Positions 47,308 through 59,374 of a stretch of 64,000 bases of DNA are shown one piece after another; position 1 is the stretch's first letter; the number at the start of each line of letters is the position of its first letter. Source of the DNA: Wuchereria bancrofti (lineage: Eukaryota; Nematoda; Chromadorea; Rhabditida; Onchocercidae); assembly GCA_005281725.1 (NCBI GenBank), contig SSBO01000007.1:998402-1062401 (forward strand), in the 5' to 3' direction. The position numbers and the translations under genes were made by a program. A model generated the notes under the pieces. It saw nothing but the letters and a program-made list of their open reading frames with translations. It made no database searches and had not been told where the DNA came from.

Positions 47308-47345
47308 ATCTCTCTCTCTCTCTCTCTCTGTCTTCCTCTGTCTCT
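47308..47345. repeat. (CT)n tract
   Basis: About ten perfect CT units followed by TCTTCCTCTGTCTC, plus strand, 630 bp upstream of the hexokinase exon at 47973. Confidence 0.85.
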
Positions 47346-47972
47346 ATATCCATGTCCTTTATTTAATTCACTAATGAATTAAATTTTGCTATAGTTTCAT
47401 AAATCTTTGCGATTTTCATTGTCTGAAGTAAATTTTAATATATCTTTTAAGAAAAAATTTCATCTTACATAATTTCCTGTTAATGGTAAAATGACTTAAT
47501 ATAGTTGACGCACTCTCATTTTTACGCAATAATATTTCTTTTCATCATTTTAAAATTTATCGGAAATTTTTTCATATGACTTATTTGAATACTAATCTTA
47601 TTGTGTCTGTAATTAATGATTCATTAGTTTGGTTATTAGTTATACCACAAGTTTGGACAGATTGCTTTTCATGTTCATACTTTCGCAATTGTTGTTGAAG
47701 TTGAATGAATCTCATTTTACCTCTCGTTTTGCCGAATTTCAATTTTTTTTTTTTTGACAATTTCAATAGATTGAAATTATTTGCGAAAATGAATTATCTC
47801 GAAAAATATATGATATTATCATTCCTTCGTTATATTTTTCTTTTCAGATAAAAGCACAACTTTCCTAAAATTTATTATTGCTTGCAAATTAAACTTATTA
47901 TTTTGCTGCCTGTCCTTTTTTTATTTTATTTTTATTTTTTTGTAATCTAAAACATATCAAAATAAAACAAGC

Positions 47973-50900
47973 ATGCTTTTGGAATTAGCTAGTTCATTTG
48001 CCAATCGATTTGCAACTAAGGGATATGGTATTTTTGAAAGTGGTGATGAAAGACTTCCTATTAATGATCGTGATTTGGAGAATCGACATAAAGTATGATT
48101 TAGGCTCAACTTCATCGGAATTCAACTTTATCTAAATATTTTTATAAATTTCTCAGATTGAAATTTTATCAAAATATTGTTATTTTTTTTATAAAACATA
48201 TTTTCAGATCGATGAAATCTGCCGTTCTCTCATGCTAAATGATGATGATTTACAGCGTGTGATGAATGAGTTGCTTAAAGCAATGGAAAAAGGCCTAAAT
48301 CGCAAAACTGGTTTCTATTTCTTCCTCCAAATTTTATATTTAAAATTTGATAGGCATAAGGGAAAATGGGAGAGAAAAGAAGGGGTCAATATCTAAAGCA
48401 CTTTAAAGTTATAAAATGAGCTTTTTCTGAGTGTAAAACAAGTTTTAGTGAAAATTATTCATTTCGAAGTCAGTTTTTACTTCCGCAGATTTTTTTACAA
48501 GTATGTTGTGATTTTTTTTACGTGATACGTGACACCATGATATTGTTCGTTTAATATAACTGCACGTTTGCAACATGAAAGATATTTTAGGATTACTTTA
48601 TTATTTTTGCACTTACCATTATTTTATTAATTTTCAGCGCCACAGGCGGCAGTGAAAATGTTGCCTTCGTTTGTTCGTGCAGTACCGAATGGTACTGAAA
48701 TTGGAAATTTTCTTGCGCTTGATCTTGGCGGTACCAATTTCCGTGTGCTGTTGATTAAGTTGAATAAACGAAATGCCGATATGGCCGGAACGATTTTCCG
48801 TGTACCAGAAAGTATAATGCGTGGCACTGGTGAAGGGGTAAGTGAATAACAAAATCAAATTCAATCTCCAAAATTTTCAGAATACTTTTATCATAGATTA
48901 TTTCTCTATGCTTTATTTTGTTTAACTAATCCTAAAGCAATGATTTTATAGCTGTTCGATCATATCGCTGAGTGCATGGCTCGTTTCATGGAAGAAAAAG
49001 ATATTAAGCAGACTGGAAAGCTTCCGCTTGGTTTTACGTTTTCATTTCCATGTCGACAGGAAGGTCTGACATGTGCGAAATTGATCAATTGGACCAAAGG
49101 TTTCAGTGCGAGTAACGTCGAAGATAAGGATGTCGTTACGCTGTTACGTGAAGCATGCCAACGCCGCAAGGTTTATTTTTTACCGAAGACAAAATATTTT
49201 CCGGATTATCTATTTATTTCAGAAACTATGAAACTTTACATCCAACCTTAGCATTTCAGGATATTGACATCGATGTGGTAGCTGTTCTAAATGATACAGT
49301 TGGTACGTTAATGGCTTGTGCATTCAAAGAGAATACATGTCAAATTGGTGTTATCGTTGGTACAGGCAGTAATGCATGCTACATGGAAAAAATTGCAAAT
49401 TGTGATAAAATTAAAGACTTGCATCTGGAAGAAGATGGAATGCCAGATGAGGTATTTTAATTACATTTATTTGATACTCCTAATAATAATTCTTTCGCAC
49501 AAAAAAGGAAGTGCAAATCATATAAAGTTTTATAGATTGCATGTGAAGAAATCTATTTCAAAAATACTCAGCGAAGTGTTTAAACGAAGAAAAATTGTTA
49601 TGATTACCTATTGTTTAGATGATCATCAATACTGAATGGGGTGCTTTTGGAGATGATGGTGCCTTGGAATTCGTGCGTACTTGTTTCGATCGAGAAGTGG
49701 ACGAGAAAACAATCAATCCTGGCAAACAGCTGTAAGATTTGCTTACTTTTTCTGTCCTTTGTTTCAAACAGTTAACATATTATATATGTGTAAGTTTTCA
49801 AAAATGATTCTTATCAGTGGGTTTGGTTTTGTCTTCACTGAGAATTGAAAATGGTACCATCCGATCAGATTACAGCATCATTTGTGGATTGTCTCTTTGA
49901 CAGGTACTGTCATTTGTTCTTAGACCTGCAATATCTCGTGATGCTAAGTTTCTTGAAGCGACGCCTTAAATCATTTGTAAACGATCTCTCTCTCTCTCTC
50001 TTTCTCCTCTTTCTCTCTCATTGTTTTCGTGAAAAATAGTGTTGCATTTGTTTAAGCGTACAAATTGCTTCAAATTTTCTGATAATTCATTTGAGCAATA
50101 CCGTATCTTATTTGTGAATTATTTCTCAGCAAAGAAATTGTTACATTCTATTGTTGATCCTATTCGAGTAATGGCTTAGCAAAAGACTGTCTTTTTCAGA
50201 TAGGGTTTTCAATTCTAAAATGTTTTTCGGCATACATTACAGGAGCTTGTGCTTAGTGGACTCGCAGTTAGGCAGGCTCACTGCAGCGGCGGTGTTTTGG
50301 AAGCCTGTATTTGTGTGATTCTACGGGCAAAAGCACTACTATCAATTGACGCCGCTGCAAAATTTTTCTGGCTGCGAGTTGCTTTAAACACACACACACA
50401 CATACTGCTTGATTACTTCTTCTTTTCGGTACTCTGTGAGTTGCCAAAAAAGCAGTGAATGATAAAGGCCGGTAAGGAACTGCAGAATCTTGGTCACAGC
50501 ACTAATAAACTTTTCGAAAAAATAATTCAGAAAAAAAAAATTGCCGAAAAAAGTTTCATTTTTTTTTTTGCATCTTTCAGTGAACATTTTTCATGTGGAT
50601 TGGAATTTCATACTGAGAAAATTTTTCTTTCAACATTTTCAGCATATTTTTTATACGAAAAGCAGGCAGGCCTTGATACGTTGTGACCTGTTCTGCAAGT
50701 AACGGTTAAGTTAATGGTATTTAAGGAAAGAAAGCTTATTGGTTAAATTTACAGATTCGAAAAAATGATCTCGGGTATGTACATGGGCGAAATTGTTCGC
50801 GTCATTCTAGCTCGCCTGGCACGCCAGAATCTTCTTTTCAATGGCGATTACGAGGCTATTTCAAAGCCACATTCATTCCCGACTAAATATGTCTCTGAAG

Positions 50901-51943
50901 TTGAAAAGTATATTTGTATTTGAAAATTAAATGATTTCAAATATATGACTGTTAGAAAAAAGCCACACTTGTTGTTAGTTATCTTCCAATTGCATTAGTA
51001 GTATAAATTTAAAAATTCGAGAAATTTTTTTCTTTTTCTGCATGTCATATATAATTTTTATCATTAAAAGAAAAAAAAAGAACTAGTATAACTATTCAGT
51101 AATTAAATCACTGTATTTCATAGGAATCTGTTCCAGAGAAATTTTGGAAGATGAAGAGCGAAACTTTGCAAAAACAATGCAAATTTTAGAAGAAATTGGA
51201 ACTGAACAAGTATCAGTCGCTGACTGTATTAATGTTGCATACGTGTGCTCTCTTGTTAGTACAAGGTAAATTGTTTATATCTTTTTTTTAATTCTTTAGG
51301 AATATGATTATGTACATGCAAGTTAAACTTGAAAAGAATATGAGCCACTTTTTTTCGAATCTTCACGATTAATTTTTTTTCTTTTCATTTATTCTTTAAA
51401 GTTAAGTTGTTTTAGAGCTGCATATCTGTGTGCTGCTGGTATAGCAACATTGCTGAACCGAATGCAAAAACCGTACGTGACAGTTGGTGTTGACGGTTCT
51501 GTGTATCGATTTCATCCCACGTTCCCGCATTTGCTTGATGAGAAAATAAAGCAATTGGTCGATAAGAATTTGAAGGTACCTTTGTTCATTTTTTTTTTGT
51601 TCTAATATAAATAAACATAATGCTGAAAATTAAACGTGATTGTTAATGATGAAACAGTTTCTATGCTAAAATTTGCTATTCCTGCTTCTGTCGTATTTTA
51701 ATTGGGATGTATGAGAAATTCTGATGGAGAAAAATGTAGAAAATAAAAGGAGTAGAAATTATTATTGAGATTTTAATCAGTGTCTACGAATTGCTATGTA
51801 TCAGTTCGTTTGTATAAATTGCAGTTCTTTTACAGTATCAATTAATGCTCTCAGAAGATGGAAGCGGTCGTGGAGCGGCGCTAGTAGCAGCAGTTGCAAC
51901 GCGAATCAGAAATAAAAGTTGTTCTCAAACATCTACCAATTGA
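47973..51943 (+). CDS. hxk: Hexokinase (single-domain, about 50 kDa)
   Basis: Phosphorylates glucose at the 6-position with ATP, the first step of glycolysis. Exons: 47973-48092, 48208-48310, 48638-48837, 48952-49170, 49260-49451, 49619-49731, 50755-50907, 51137-51265, 51416-51575, 51836-51943; 1497 bases, 498 residues, one hexokinase unit like yeast enzymes and glucokinase rather than the doubled mammalian forms. Seen: phosphate-binding DLGGTNFR (103-110), sugar-binding [13 protein letters not shown] and LINWTKGF, catalytic Asp226 in VLNDTVGTL, adenosine-site [42 protein letters not shown], and a final [16 protein letters not shown] segment followed by a Ser/Thr-rich tail ending STN. The exon-8 acceptor was set at 51136 because the upstream AG gives an early stop. 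Intron 49732-50754 is unusually long. A second possible first exon lies at 41342-41455. Confidence 0.93.
49732..50754 (+). other. Long hexokinase intron with a GC-richer insert
   Basis: This intron separates GKQL from FEKM, which are adjacent in every hexokinase, so nothing inside it is needed for the enzyme. It holds a CT tract (49985-50019), an AC run (about 50389-50401) and a GC-richer block (about 50240-50380) with an open frame (50249-50458) that matches nothing I know. Confidence 0.6.
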
Positions 51944-53389
51944 ATTTGTGCTGCATATTTTGCCTAATTTTTGCAAATTATGGGTGCTACCGCAAAATTT
52001 GTTTCGTTCTTTCTTCCCTGCACGTTTGTTGAATTTATCGTTAATTTATATAGAACTCATTTACTCGTATCTCTTCTTTATGCATGCATTTTTGGCCCTA
52101 TTTGCAACAGCGGCAAAATTAACAACAGCAGCGATAAGTCTTTAATTAAGTTTATCAAACAATGCGTATCTCTATCGCAACTTATAACATTGAATTGTAA
52201 TGTTCTCTTAATTTTCAGAAAATTTCTTTATCAGCAGTAGTTTCATCTCTAAAAAGAATTCAGTGCATTCATAATCTTTATGTCATCCATATTAATTGTA
52301 GTACCGTATATTCTTAATTCTAAAAATTTTGGGATATAAGGCTGAGTTTTAGGATATTTTGAAAAGATTTCTTAAATATGTTTTTTTTCCTAATAAAAAA
52401 AAGAAACGTCTTAAATTTAAAGAAAATTTTTAAGAAAACATTGAAAAGTTTTCTTTTCACTTTTTCAATTCTCTTTTCTGTCACAAAATTCATCTTTTCA
52501 AAATTTCCAGAAACTGAGTCGGAATCATTTATCCGATATTTATCAATACTGTTTATCGAGAACTCATAATATTCTTCACATTTATTCAAGTTTTATTTCT
52601 ATATTAAAGTTCAATTTTAAGACATCCAAAATTTTCCAAAAAAATACCCCCCAAAAAAAAAACTCGTACATATAAACACACACATATATATGTGAAACAT
52701 CTCCTTTGCTTCATCCATCTCTGAAATCTTGCAGTGCTCATCCATATAAAACACAAAAGAAAATGATTCATTTTATTGACTATATATAAATTATTCCATT
52801 CGTTCAATTGTGAATCACTAAAAAATAAAAAGAAATTGATAGCCATGTTAGTTGTTCTTAGCTTTCATTGATGGCATCGTATCTTCTTACTTCTGTTTTG
52901 ATTTTCTTTGCATCATTTCTCCAACTTATTTAATCATTAATCTATTTTGATATTATAATTTTGCACTGTAGCAACTGCCAGTGTAAAAAGAAACTTCTAT
53001 AATATCACCACAAATAATATTTCCGTCTTTCCTGGAATAATAACAAAGTATAAATTGAATTTCTGTTTCTTCTCTTTTATAATATATTGTCTCCCGCAAT
53101 CAGTGTGTCATCATTTTCATTTTTTTCGTTTTTCAAGTTAGGCTGTTTTAGTTTTTTTCCTTTCCAAAAAATTCTCATAGGTTAAGATTTTCAGTATGTT
53201 ATTGTAAGAGCAATAAAAAAATATTCAGTGTTGTTTATTTATTTATTTTTTTGAAACAGACATCAATTTGTATAAATTCCGTTTACCTCTAGTAAAAGCA
53301 CGGATTTCGATACCACTGGATGGATGGAAGGGTAAATTTAAAGGGTTTAAGAAGAAATGAATGGTTGGTGTCAAGAACTTTAGAAATTT

Positions 53390-53975
53390 GTTAGAAAAAT
53401 TTTTCTTGGTGGAGTTTATGCAGAGAAGTGTGATGTATTGATCTGTTGTAACGAATTTTGTTCGTCAACAACTACGTTACACACAAAGTATTAGTCTACA
53501 CTGATTAAATGCGAAAAACAAGTAAAAGGTATAAATGAAGAGAAATGAATGAATATGTAAGATTAAACGAATTGATATCAGATGATTTTACTCTTGTCAA
53601 GTTAGAAGGCTTTCACAACATTTCGATATTGCAAATAGATTTGGTTTAAAACGAAGATTAGTTGAACGAATCTGACAACTTAACAATCGAGTCGAAATTT
53701 GACTATCAAACTGAAAGATCTTAATGATAAAATTGGGAACAATTTCAACATTAAGCAATGCACATATTCTTTAATAACAGATTATGACATTCTAGACAGT
53801 GCAGATGAACTCAGCTATAATTGAAAGATGAGTGTTGGATGATTTTCTTGCTTGACTCGAAACAGTTAAAACTGGAACAGTTCTACAATTGTCTAAATAA
53901 GACAATCTTAAGTTTTATGAGTTTGATACAAAATCATTTCAACGTATTATAACTCGGTTTTTTTGACCGCTGGTA
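53390..53975 (+). repeat. Dispersed repeat, copy A
   Basis: Similar over about 580 bp, with gaps, to 59375-59950 in the same orientation. Shared blocks include GTTACACACAAAGTATTAGT, AAACAAGTAAAAGGTATAAA and AAGATGAGTGTTGGAT. No intact open frame. It looks like a decayed non-autonomous element or an old segmental copy. Confidence 0.6.
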
Positions 53976-54710
53976 TACCATCCGAAAGATTGAATGAACT
54001 TTGGACTTCCAGTAAAGGCTTCATTCCTTGGATTCTTATTTCTAAGTTCCCATGAGCTGTCTCAGTCTCTCTAGTAATGCTTGAATTCAAGAGAGAAGTA
54101 ACTCTCGACTTATGAAGCATCGTTTTACGGCAAAGTTACACTATACTGATCACACTAGATTGATCTGATGGAAATATTATATAGTAGAACAGCAATGTTT
54201 GACAAGTGCCATAATATCTTGGCGGTATCTTGAAAATAATTTCATCATTGTCTCAGCATTACAAACCATGAATATTTCAAATATCAACGTTTTCTTCAGT
54301 TTTTCCAGAAAGTTTTCCACCAACTCAACTATTCCTCATTGTTCATCTTAAACTGCAAACTATCAAAAAATGTTTTCTCTGTGGGTTAGCATGAAAGACC
54401 TTTCTTTTTCTTTATATTAAGCAATCACTTGGCTTTTATTACATTATTTATGGTAGAAGAGAAAATTGAAGTGTGGTGAGTTGTCACTACCCTAAGATTA
54501 ACTGCGGTAGCAATATTCTTCAGAATCTTTAGACAATACAATACTTATCATTAATGAAAGACTGAATTCTCAAAGAAAATAGCCATCAAAGATATAAGCG
54601 TAACTGCTTCATGACTTCATGACCAGCAGCAATGGCTCACTTCCAGAAAACCGGTTAATCAATCCGGAATCATGATTAATTTAAGATTAGCCACTGACTA
54701 CATCGGGTAT

Positions 54711-54735
54711 AAGACGGACGGACGGACGAACGAAG
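54711..54735. repeat. (GGAC)n/(GAAC)n short tandem repeat
   Basis: ACGGACGGACGGACGAACGA run about 240 bp upstream of the ETFA start. Confidence 0.7.
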
Positions 54736-54970
54736 TTTATAGTTGTGCTTTGCTGAACTGAATGTGTCAACGATATCCGCTCCTTACAAGGTTGTCTTAC
54801 GAGAGCACTTTGTTTTGACGAACATTGGACTTTGTACTCTGTCCATTATTATGATGTATTGTAAGTGGAAGAGACAGGAACGCCAAATGACTCTTCGTTT
54901 GTCATCACCACTTAGTTGTTCCAAGCTATTATAAATTCCTTGAAATATATCTACTGGTGTAGAGAAGGTG

Positions 54971-57900
54971 ATGAATGGAATACGACTATTCTCATGTCAT
55001 CTACCAAGAAAACACAATATTCTTGTAAGTTTAACTTTTTACCTATATTTTTAGTTGGGGTTTTTTTTTTTTCTTTACTTTAAAGATATGAAACTGTAAA
55101 TTTTCGTAAAATCTAAGAACATTTCAACTTTTCATGCCAGAGAAATAAGATATTGTAACAAATCATTGGTTTTAGACAACTATTGGCAAAGATTATGGGG
55201 AAAAGCCTAGTATAGGGTGACATTTGTATTGGCATGTTAGAGATTGCGAGACATGTAGTCTTAATTAATATTTCAAGTATAACTGACTTTTTTTAAAAAA
55301 CTTCAATCAAAATTTTTGGCTTGAAACAGTTTACTGCTCGTTTGAAATCTTCGGATCCATATGTCTTTATATTGCTGAGGAACGAACTAGTAGTATCATG
55401 CGAGATAGAGGTAAGGATCGAAATCACAGCAATATTTTTCTCAGATGGTTAGCGTAGGATAATATTGTGATCAGTATTGTGTAAAGAACCTTCTATCCAT
55501 GCTTAAATTCACTGTCTATAAGCCTGGTATCTGCACTCTGATGACACAGGAGCATAGCATTTGTTAGGTCAATTTTTTTTTGATTAAATTTCAAACGAGC
55601 AGTGAACTGTTTCAAGCCGAAAAATTTGATTGAATTTGGTTTCTAAAAAAGTCAGTTATATTTGAAATATTAAGATTAAACTTTCAGTAGTTCAGTCAAT
55701 TTTTTTTCGTTGTCTATTTTTCATTGCTTATTTTTTACACAGTCCGAATAACAGCGTATCTATTTTAAAATTTAAAAGTTGCCCATTTTGAATTATTTTG
55801 CGGACATGGACACGTGACATAGCCCTTCTCATGGACTTTTTTTATGAAGTTAGAAATGATGTTTTGCGTTTTCATTCGTATTTAGAGAATTGAAAATGGT
55901 CAAGACAAGATTTCAACTTTTTTCAGCAAATAGCCCGTCGATTCACGGGTACATTGGTGCTAGCGGAGCATACCAATGATAAGCTCAGTCCGATAACGTT
56001 AAATGCTGTTAACGCTGCTTCAAGATTTGGTGAAATATCGGTACTGGTTGCTGGTAGCAATATTAATAACATTGCTGAACAGGTCAATTTACTTCTTTTA
56101 TACAGTCGTTTTGGTCTTTTTAAGCTTTGTTGATTTTTCAAGTAACCGAATATTTGTGAATGACATTTTAGTAAGATACATAATTACCATATAATGAGTC
56201 TGACTGGATATTAATTAATTGCTAAGGAGCACTATGGTCTTGATACATCACTTTTATCCAGTTTCATTGATCAAGTAAAATATGCTTGTTGGATAGTGGG
56301 GAAATAGAAATGTTAAACTTTTATACAGTAAGGTCTCGATAATCTAAGTAATTAATCTATAAATTGAGGTAGCACGTTACGTTGAAAGGACTTTAGTTTT
56401 TTGGATATTGATTCAATTATTGCAGGTAGCAAAAGTAGAGCAAGTTAAGCGAGTATTTATAGCGGATCATGAAAAACTCAAGCATCAGCTTCCAGGTTAC
56501 TTCACGCAGTTGTTTTGTTTCAAATTTTGTCGCTTAAAATTCATCCACTAACTTAGTATTATTTATAATAGTTCAAATTATTTTCTGAATGGTTTGATAA
56601 AATAGAGCTTTTTTCAGAGTATGTTGCTAAGACTGTGGAAACACTTCAAAAACAGTGCGAGTTCGACTATATAGTAGCGGGAGCTTCAACGTATGGTCGT
56701 GATGTAGTACCAAGAGTCGCTGCTCAATTCGATTCTGCTCCTGTGACCGATATCATTGCTATACACAATGGTGATACCTTCACACGACCTATTTATGCTG
56801 GTAATGCCTTATGTAAGGTAAAGCTTTTTTTTATTTATTCACTGAAGCCATTGGACCATTGTATAAATGTACAGTTTATTTAAAATAATGTCTGAATTAT
56901 TCTATTTTCTTAGTCTGTTTTTCTATTTTCATATCACTTTAAGGTAAAAACTAATGCCCCGATAAAATTCTTGACTTTTCGAGCGACAGCATTTAAACCA
57001 GCCAAGGAATCTGGTGGTAGTGGCAGAATTGAGAAAGGTATGTATAAAGTACCAATTCTATTTTTGTAATTCAAATGGGCAGCTTCTCCTTAGTGTTATC
57101 CAGTTCACCATTGGCATCAGGGATTTAAAAAAATGACACTTATTGCTTATTTATTTTTGATATTTATTTTTACACAAAAAAAACTGCTTGTGAAAATCTT
57201 TGAGGAAGTCTATGCATTTAACAAATTTCATCAGTTTTCAGCCCCCGAAACAGATTTTTCATTCAGTGGTGTTGAATTTTTATCACAAGAATTACTCAAG
57301 TCGGAGCGACCAGACCTACGAAACGCAAAAGTGGTAGTTTCGGGAGGTCGTGGTGTCGGTTCAGCAGATAATTTTAAAATTATTTATGAATTAGCTGATA
57401 AATTGAAAGCAGCAGTTGGTGCGTCACGTGCAGCAGTTGATGCTGGCTATGTTTCGAATGAGTTACAAGTTGGACAAACGGGCAAAGTTGTTGCGCCGGT
57501 AACTTCTTTACTTAAGTAAAATAATCAAATAAGAACTAGACGGTTAGATTTTCGTTGTGAGTCGATACTTAACTTCGAATTATCTTATAAAATCACACCG
57601 AAATCTGGATAATCCATCTGGTAGTCAGTCATCCATGTTTTCATTCAAGGCTACCTTCATTTCTCACCTTCATTGTTTACGACAAGTAAATTTCCAGAAG
57701 TGTAATGGAGACTGACTCTTTCTTTTAACTCTCTGTATCATAAATTGTACTGTCAAAATTCGCAGGAGTTATACATAGCAATTGGTATCAGTGGCGCCAT
57801 TCAACATACAGCAGGAATGAAGGATAGCAAAGTTATTGTAGCTATAAATAAAGATCCAGACGCTCCGATTTTTGAGGTAAATTTGCAGTACAAATCTGAG

Positions 57901-58024
57901 TTAATGTTCAGTATAAAAATTAAATTATATTCTGTGGCAAAAAAGATGTATTTTTTAGATCGCAGATATTGGACTGATAGCTGACCTTCATAAAGCTATT
58001 CCGGAATTAATCAAGACATTGTAA
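54971..58024 (+). CDS. ETFA: Electron transfer flavoprotein subunit alpha, mitochondrial
   Basis: With ETFB it takes electrons from acyl-CoA and other matrix dehydrogenases and passes them to ETF-ubiquinone oxidoreductase. Exons: 54971-55024, 55927-56082, 56426-56495, 56618-56817, 56944-57037, 57242-57498, 57766-57876, 57959-58024; 1008 bases, 335 residues (human 333). Exon 1 begins [18 protein letters not shown], rich in Arg/Lys and hydroxyl residues with no acid, a typical matrix-targeting peptide; it joins [14 protein letters not shown] in phase 0. The C-terminal FAD domain is well kept: [64 protein letters not shown] and [18 protein letters not shown] at 58088-58093 is a likely polyadenylation signal. 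Intron 1 (902 bp) carries a foldback element. Exon 1 was found by targeting character and phase, so it is less certain than the rest. Confidence 0.94.
55259..55681. mobile_element. MITE-like foldback element in ETFA intron 1
   Basis: Two long inverted arms, about 55259-55349 and 55588-55681, are reverse complements over about 90 bp with few mismatches; CAAACGAGCAGTGAACTG in the right arm pairs with CAGTTTACTGCTCGTTTG in the left. About 240 bp of unique spacer has no open frame. Long terminal inverted arms, short length and no coding capacity fit a non-autonomous DNA transposon. I could not define target-site duplications. Confidence 0.7.
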
Positions 58025-58704
58025 TGGAGCATTTTCCTACTTAATTAAGTCTAGCTATCTTCTTAATGAAGAGAATAAGCCTCAAACAATAAATTTTTTC
58101 GACTTTGTTAAATATCTCATTTTGTTTTTTGGTACAAAAAATTGTTTATATATATTTTACACCTTAAGAATTTTTCATATATATTTCACACCTTATGTTT
58201 TGAAATAAATTTGATACATTTCGTTGTATTATGTATTGTATAACCTTTCAGTTGCCTGTGAAATGTGATAAATGTGAGCGACCTTGAGATTATGCATCTA
58301 AGTTACCTATACATTTTTGGTACATTTACCGATAAGGAAAAAAAATGAGGCAAATTTAAATATGTATGCATGACATGTATGTCTTATTAAATTGTTTTCA
58401 AGAAACGGTTTCTCTTGCATAAATTTTGAACATCATAATTAAGCTTAATCTTAAATGCGACAAATTCCTCTTCTTTCCTATTTTTATTTTGGAATTAAAC
58501 AGAATACTTTATGTAAAATATATAAGATACGTCAAGTACTGGTACTCCAATTCGATCCATTAAATTTGACATTTGAGCAATAAGAAAAAGTGTGTTAATT
58601 GTTCTAAGCATCCCGATATGAATTCAAAATTACTCATGAATTCCAATGAAATGCATATATATTTCACTAAATTCGAATGCTATATTTTTAAGGACCATGA
58701 ATTA

Positions 58705-59370
58705 AATATGGAGGATGGAGTAGGTATATATTTCAATTTAATTGTTCCAATGTAAAGTCAATAATCTTTTCAGTCCGGGATCATTTTGTGGTAATTCCTT
58801 CGATCTGGATTTGCGATTTTATGCTTACGATGCGACTTTACCTAAATGATTATTGAAATACAATCACCGAAATTAGGAGGCTGTATATTCTGGAATTTCA
58901 AGCAAGGACTTGTTAATATTGTAGGAGTCGTGAAAATTTCTTCTGGTCCTTTTATTGTGGTTATAGCTAGGGTAGTTTGTGTACTATGAAGCTAAAATTT
59001 TTGTTGAAGAATATTACTAGGATATGTACATAGCACTGATTGAGAAGATGGAGTAAGTGAATGTTTCAATTTAATTGCTCAAGTCTGAGGTCATTCAATG
59101 ATAATTCCTTCGAGTTTCAAATCATTCAATAATATTTCTTTCAGTTTCAACTTTTAACTGAGTACATTATGCTCTAAAAGAAAAAATATAAATGCTCTAC
59201 GTATTCAACAATAAATAATGGAAGTGAAATGGTAAAAGTATCATGAAATTAGGAAGTATACTATGAATCTCGTGGACAACTTGGTCACTCCTATGTATCC
59301 TTTTATCATGATTATCTCTCGAATAGTTCAATCATTCATTTGAAGATATATCCGATACTGTTGAGAACTT
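58705..59370 (+). repeat. Diverged tandem duplication of about 330 bp
   Basis: GATGGAGTA is followed in both copies (about 58713 and 59048) by a TTTCAATTTAATTG block, then GATAATTCCTTCGA / GGTAATTCCTTCGA, then GAAATTAGGA and CCTTTTAT blocks, in the same order. The copies are well diverged. Confidence 0.45.
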
Positions 59371-59374
59371 AAAA

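Larger units (their letters stand above)
41456..47972 (+). other. Long gene-poor stretch, probable first intron of the long hexokinase transcript
   Basis: About 6.5 kb with no recognised exon other than its flanks. It is packed with plus-strand CT tracts, an AATC array (42093-42123) and a 25-bp tandem repeat (46640-46730). Splice-like signals exist (for example an AAAAG|GTAAAT donor near 43910) but none pairs with a coding frame that I trust. Confidence 0.45.
51944..54970. other. Intergenic region between hexokinase and ETFA
   Basis: About 3 kb. It should hold the hexokinase 3' UTR, a diverged repeat copy (53390-53975) and a short GGAC/GAAC run (54711-54735). A likely trans-splice acceptor (GGTGTAG, TAG at 54960-54962) stands 8 bases before the ETFA ATG. 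Open frames in 52320-52846 are translations of homopolymer-rich sequence. No gene recognised. Confidence 0.5.

Noticed and set aside
48627..48864. Minus-strand open frames over hexokinase exon 3
   Set aside because: Mirror frames of a conserved exon.
50249..50458. Open frame as an extra hexokinase exon
   Set aside because: GKQL and FEKM, on either side of the intron, are contiguous in the family; adding it would disrupt the core.
52320..52846. Overlapping Lys/Phe-rich open frames on both strands
   Set aside because: Low-complexity A/T tracts; no family, start context or splice signal.
55896..55930. ATG at about 55896 as an ETFA start ([10 protein letters not shown])
   Set aside because: It is out of frame with the ETFA body and overlaps the acceptor TTTTTTCAG of exon 2.
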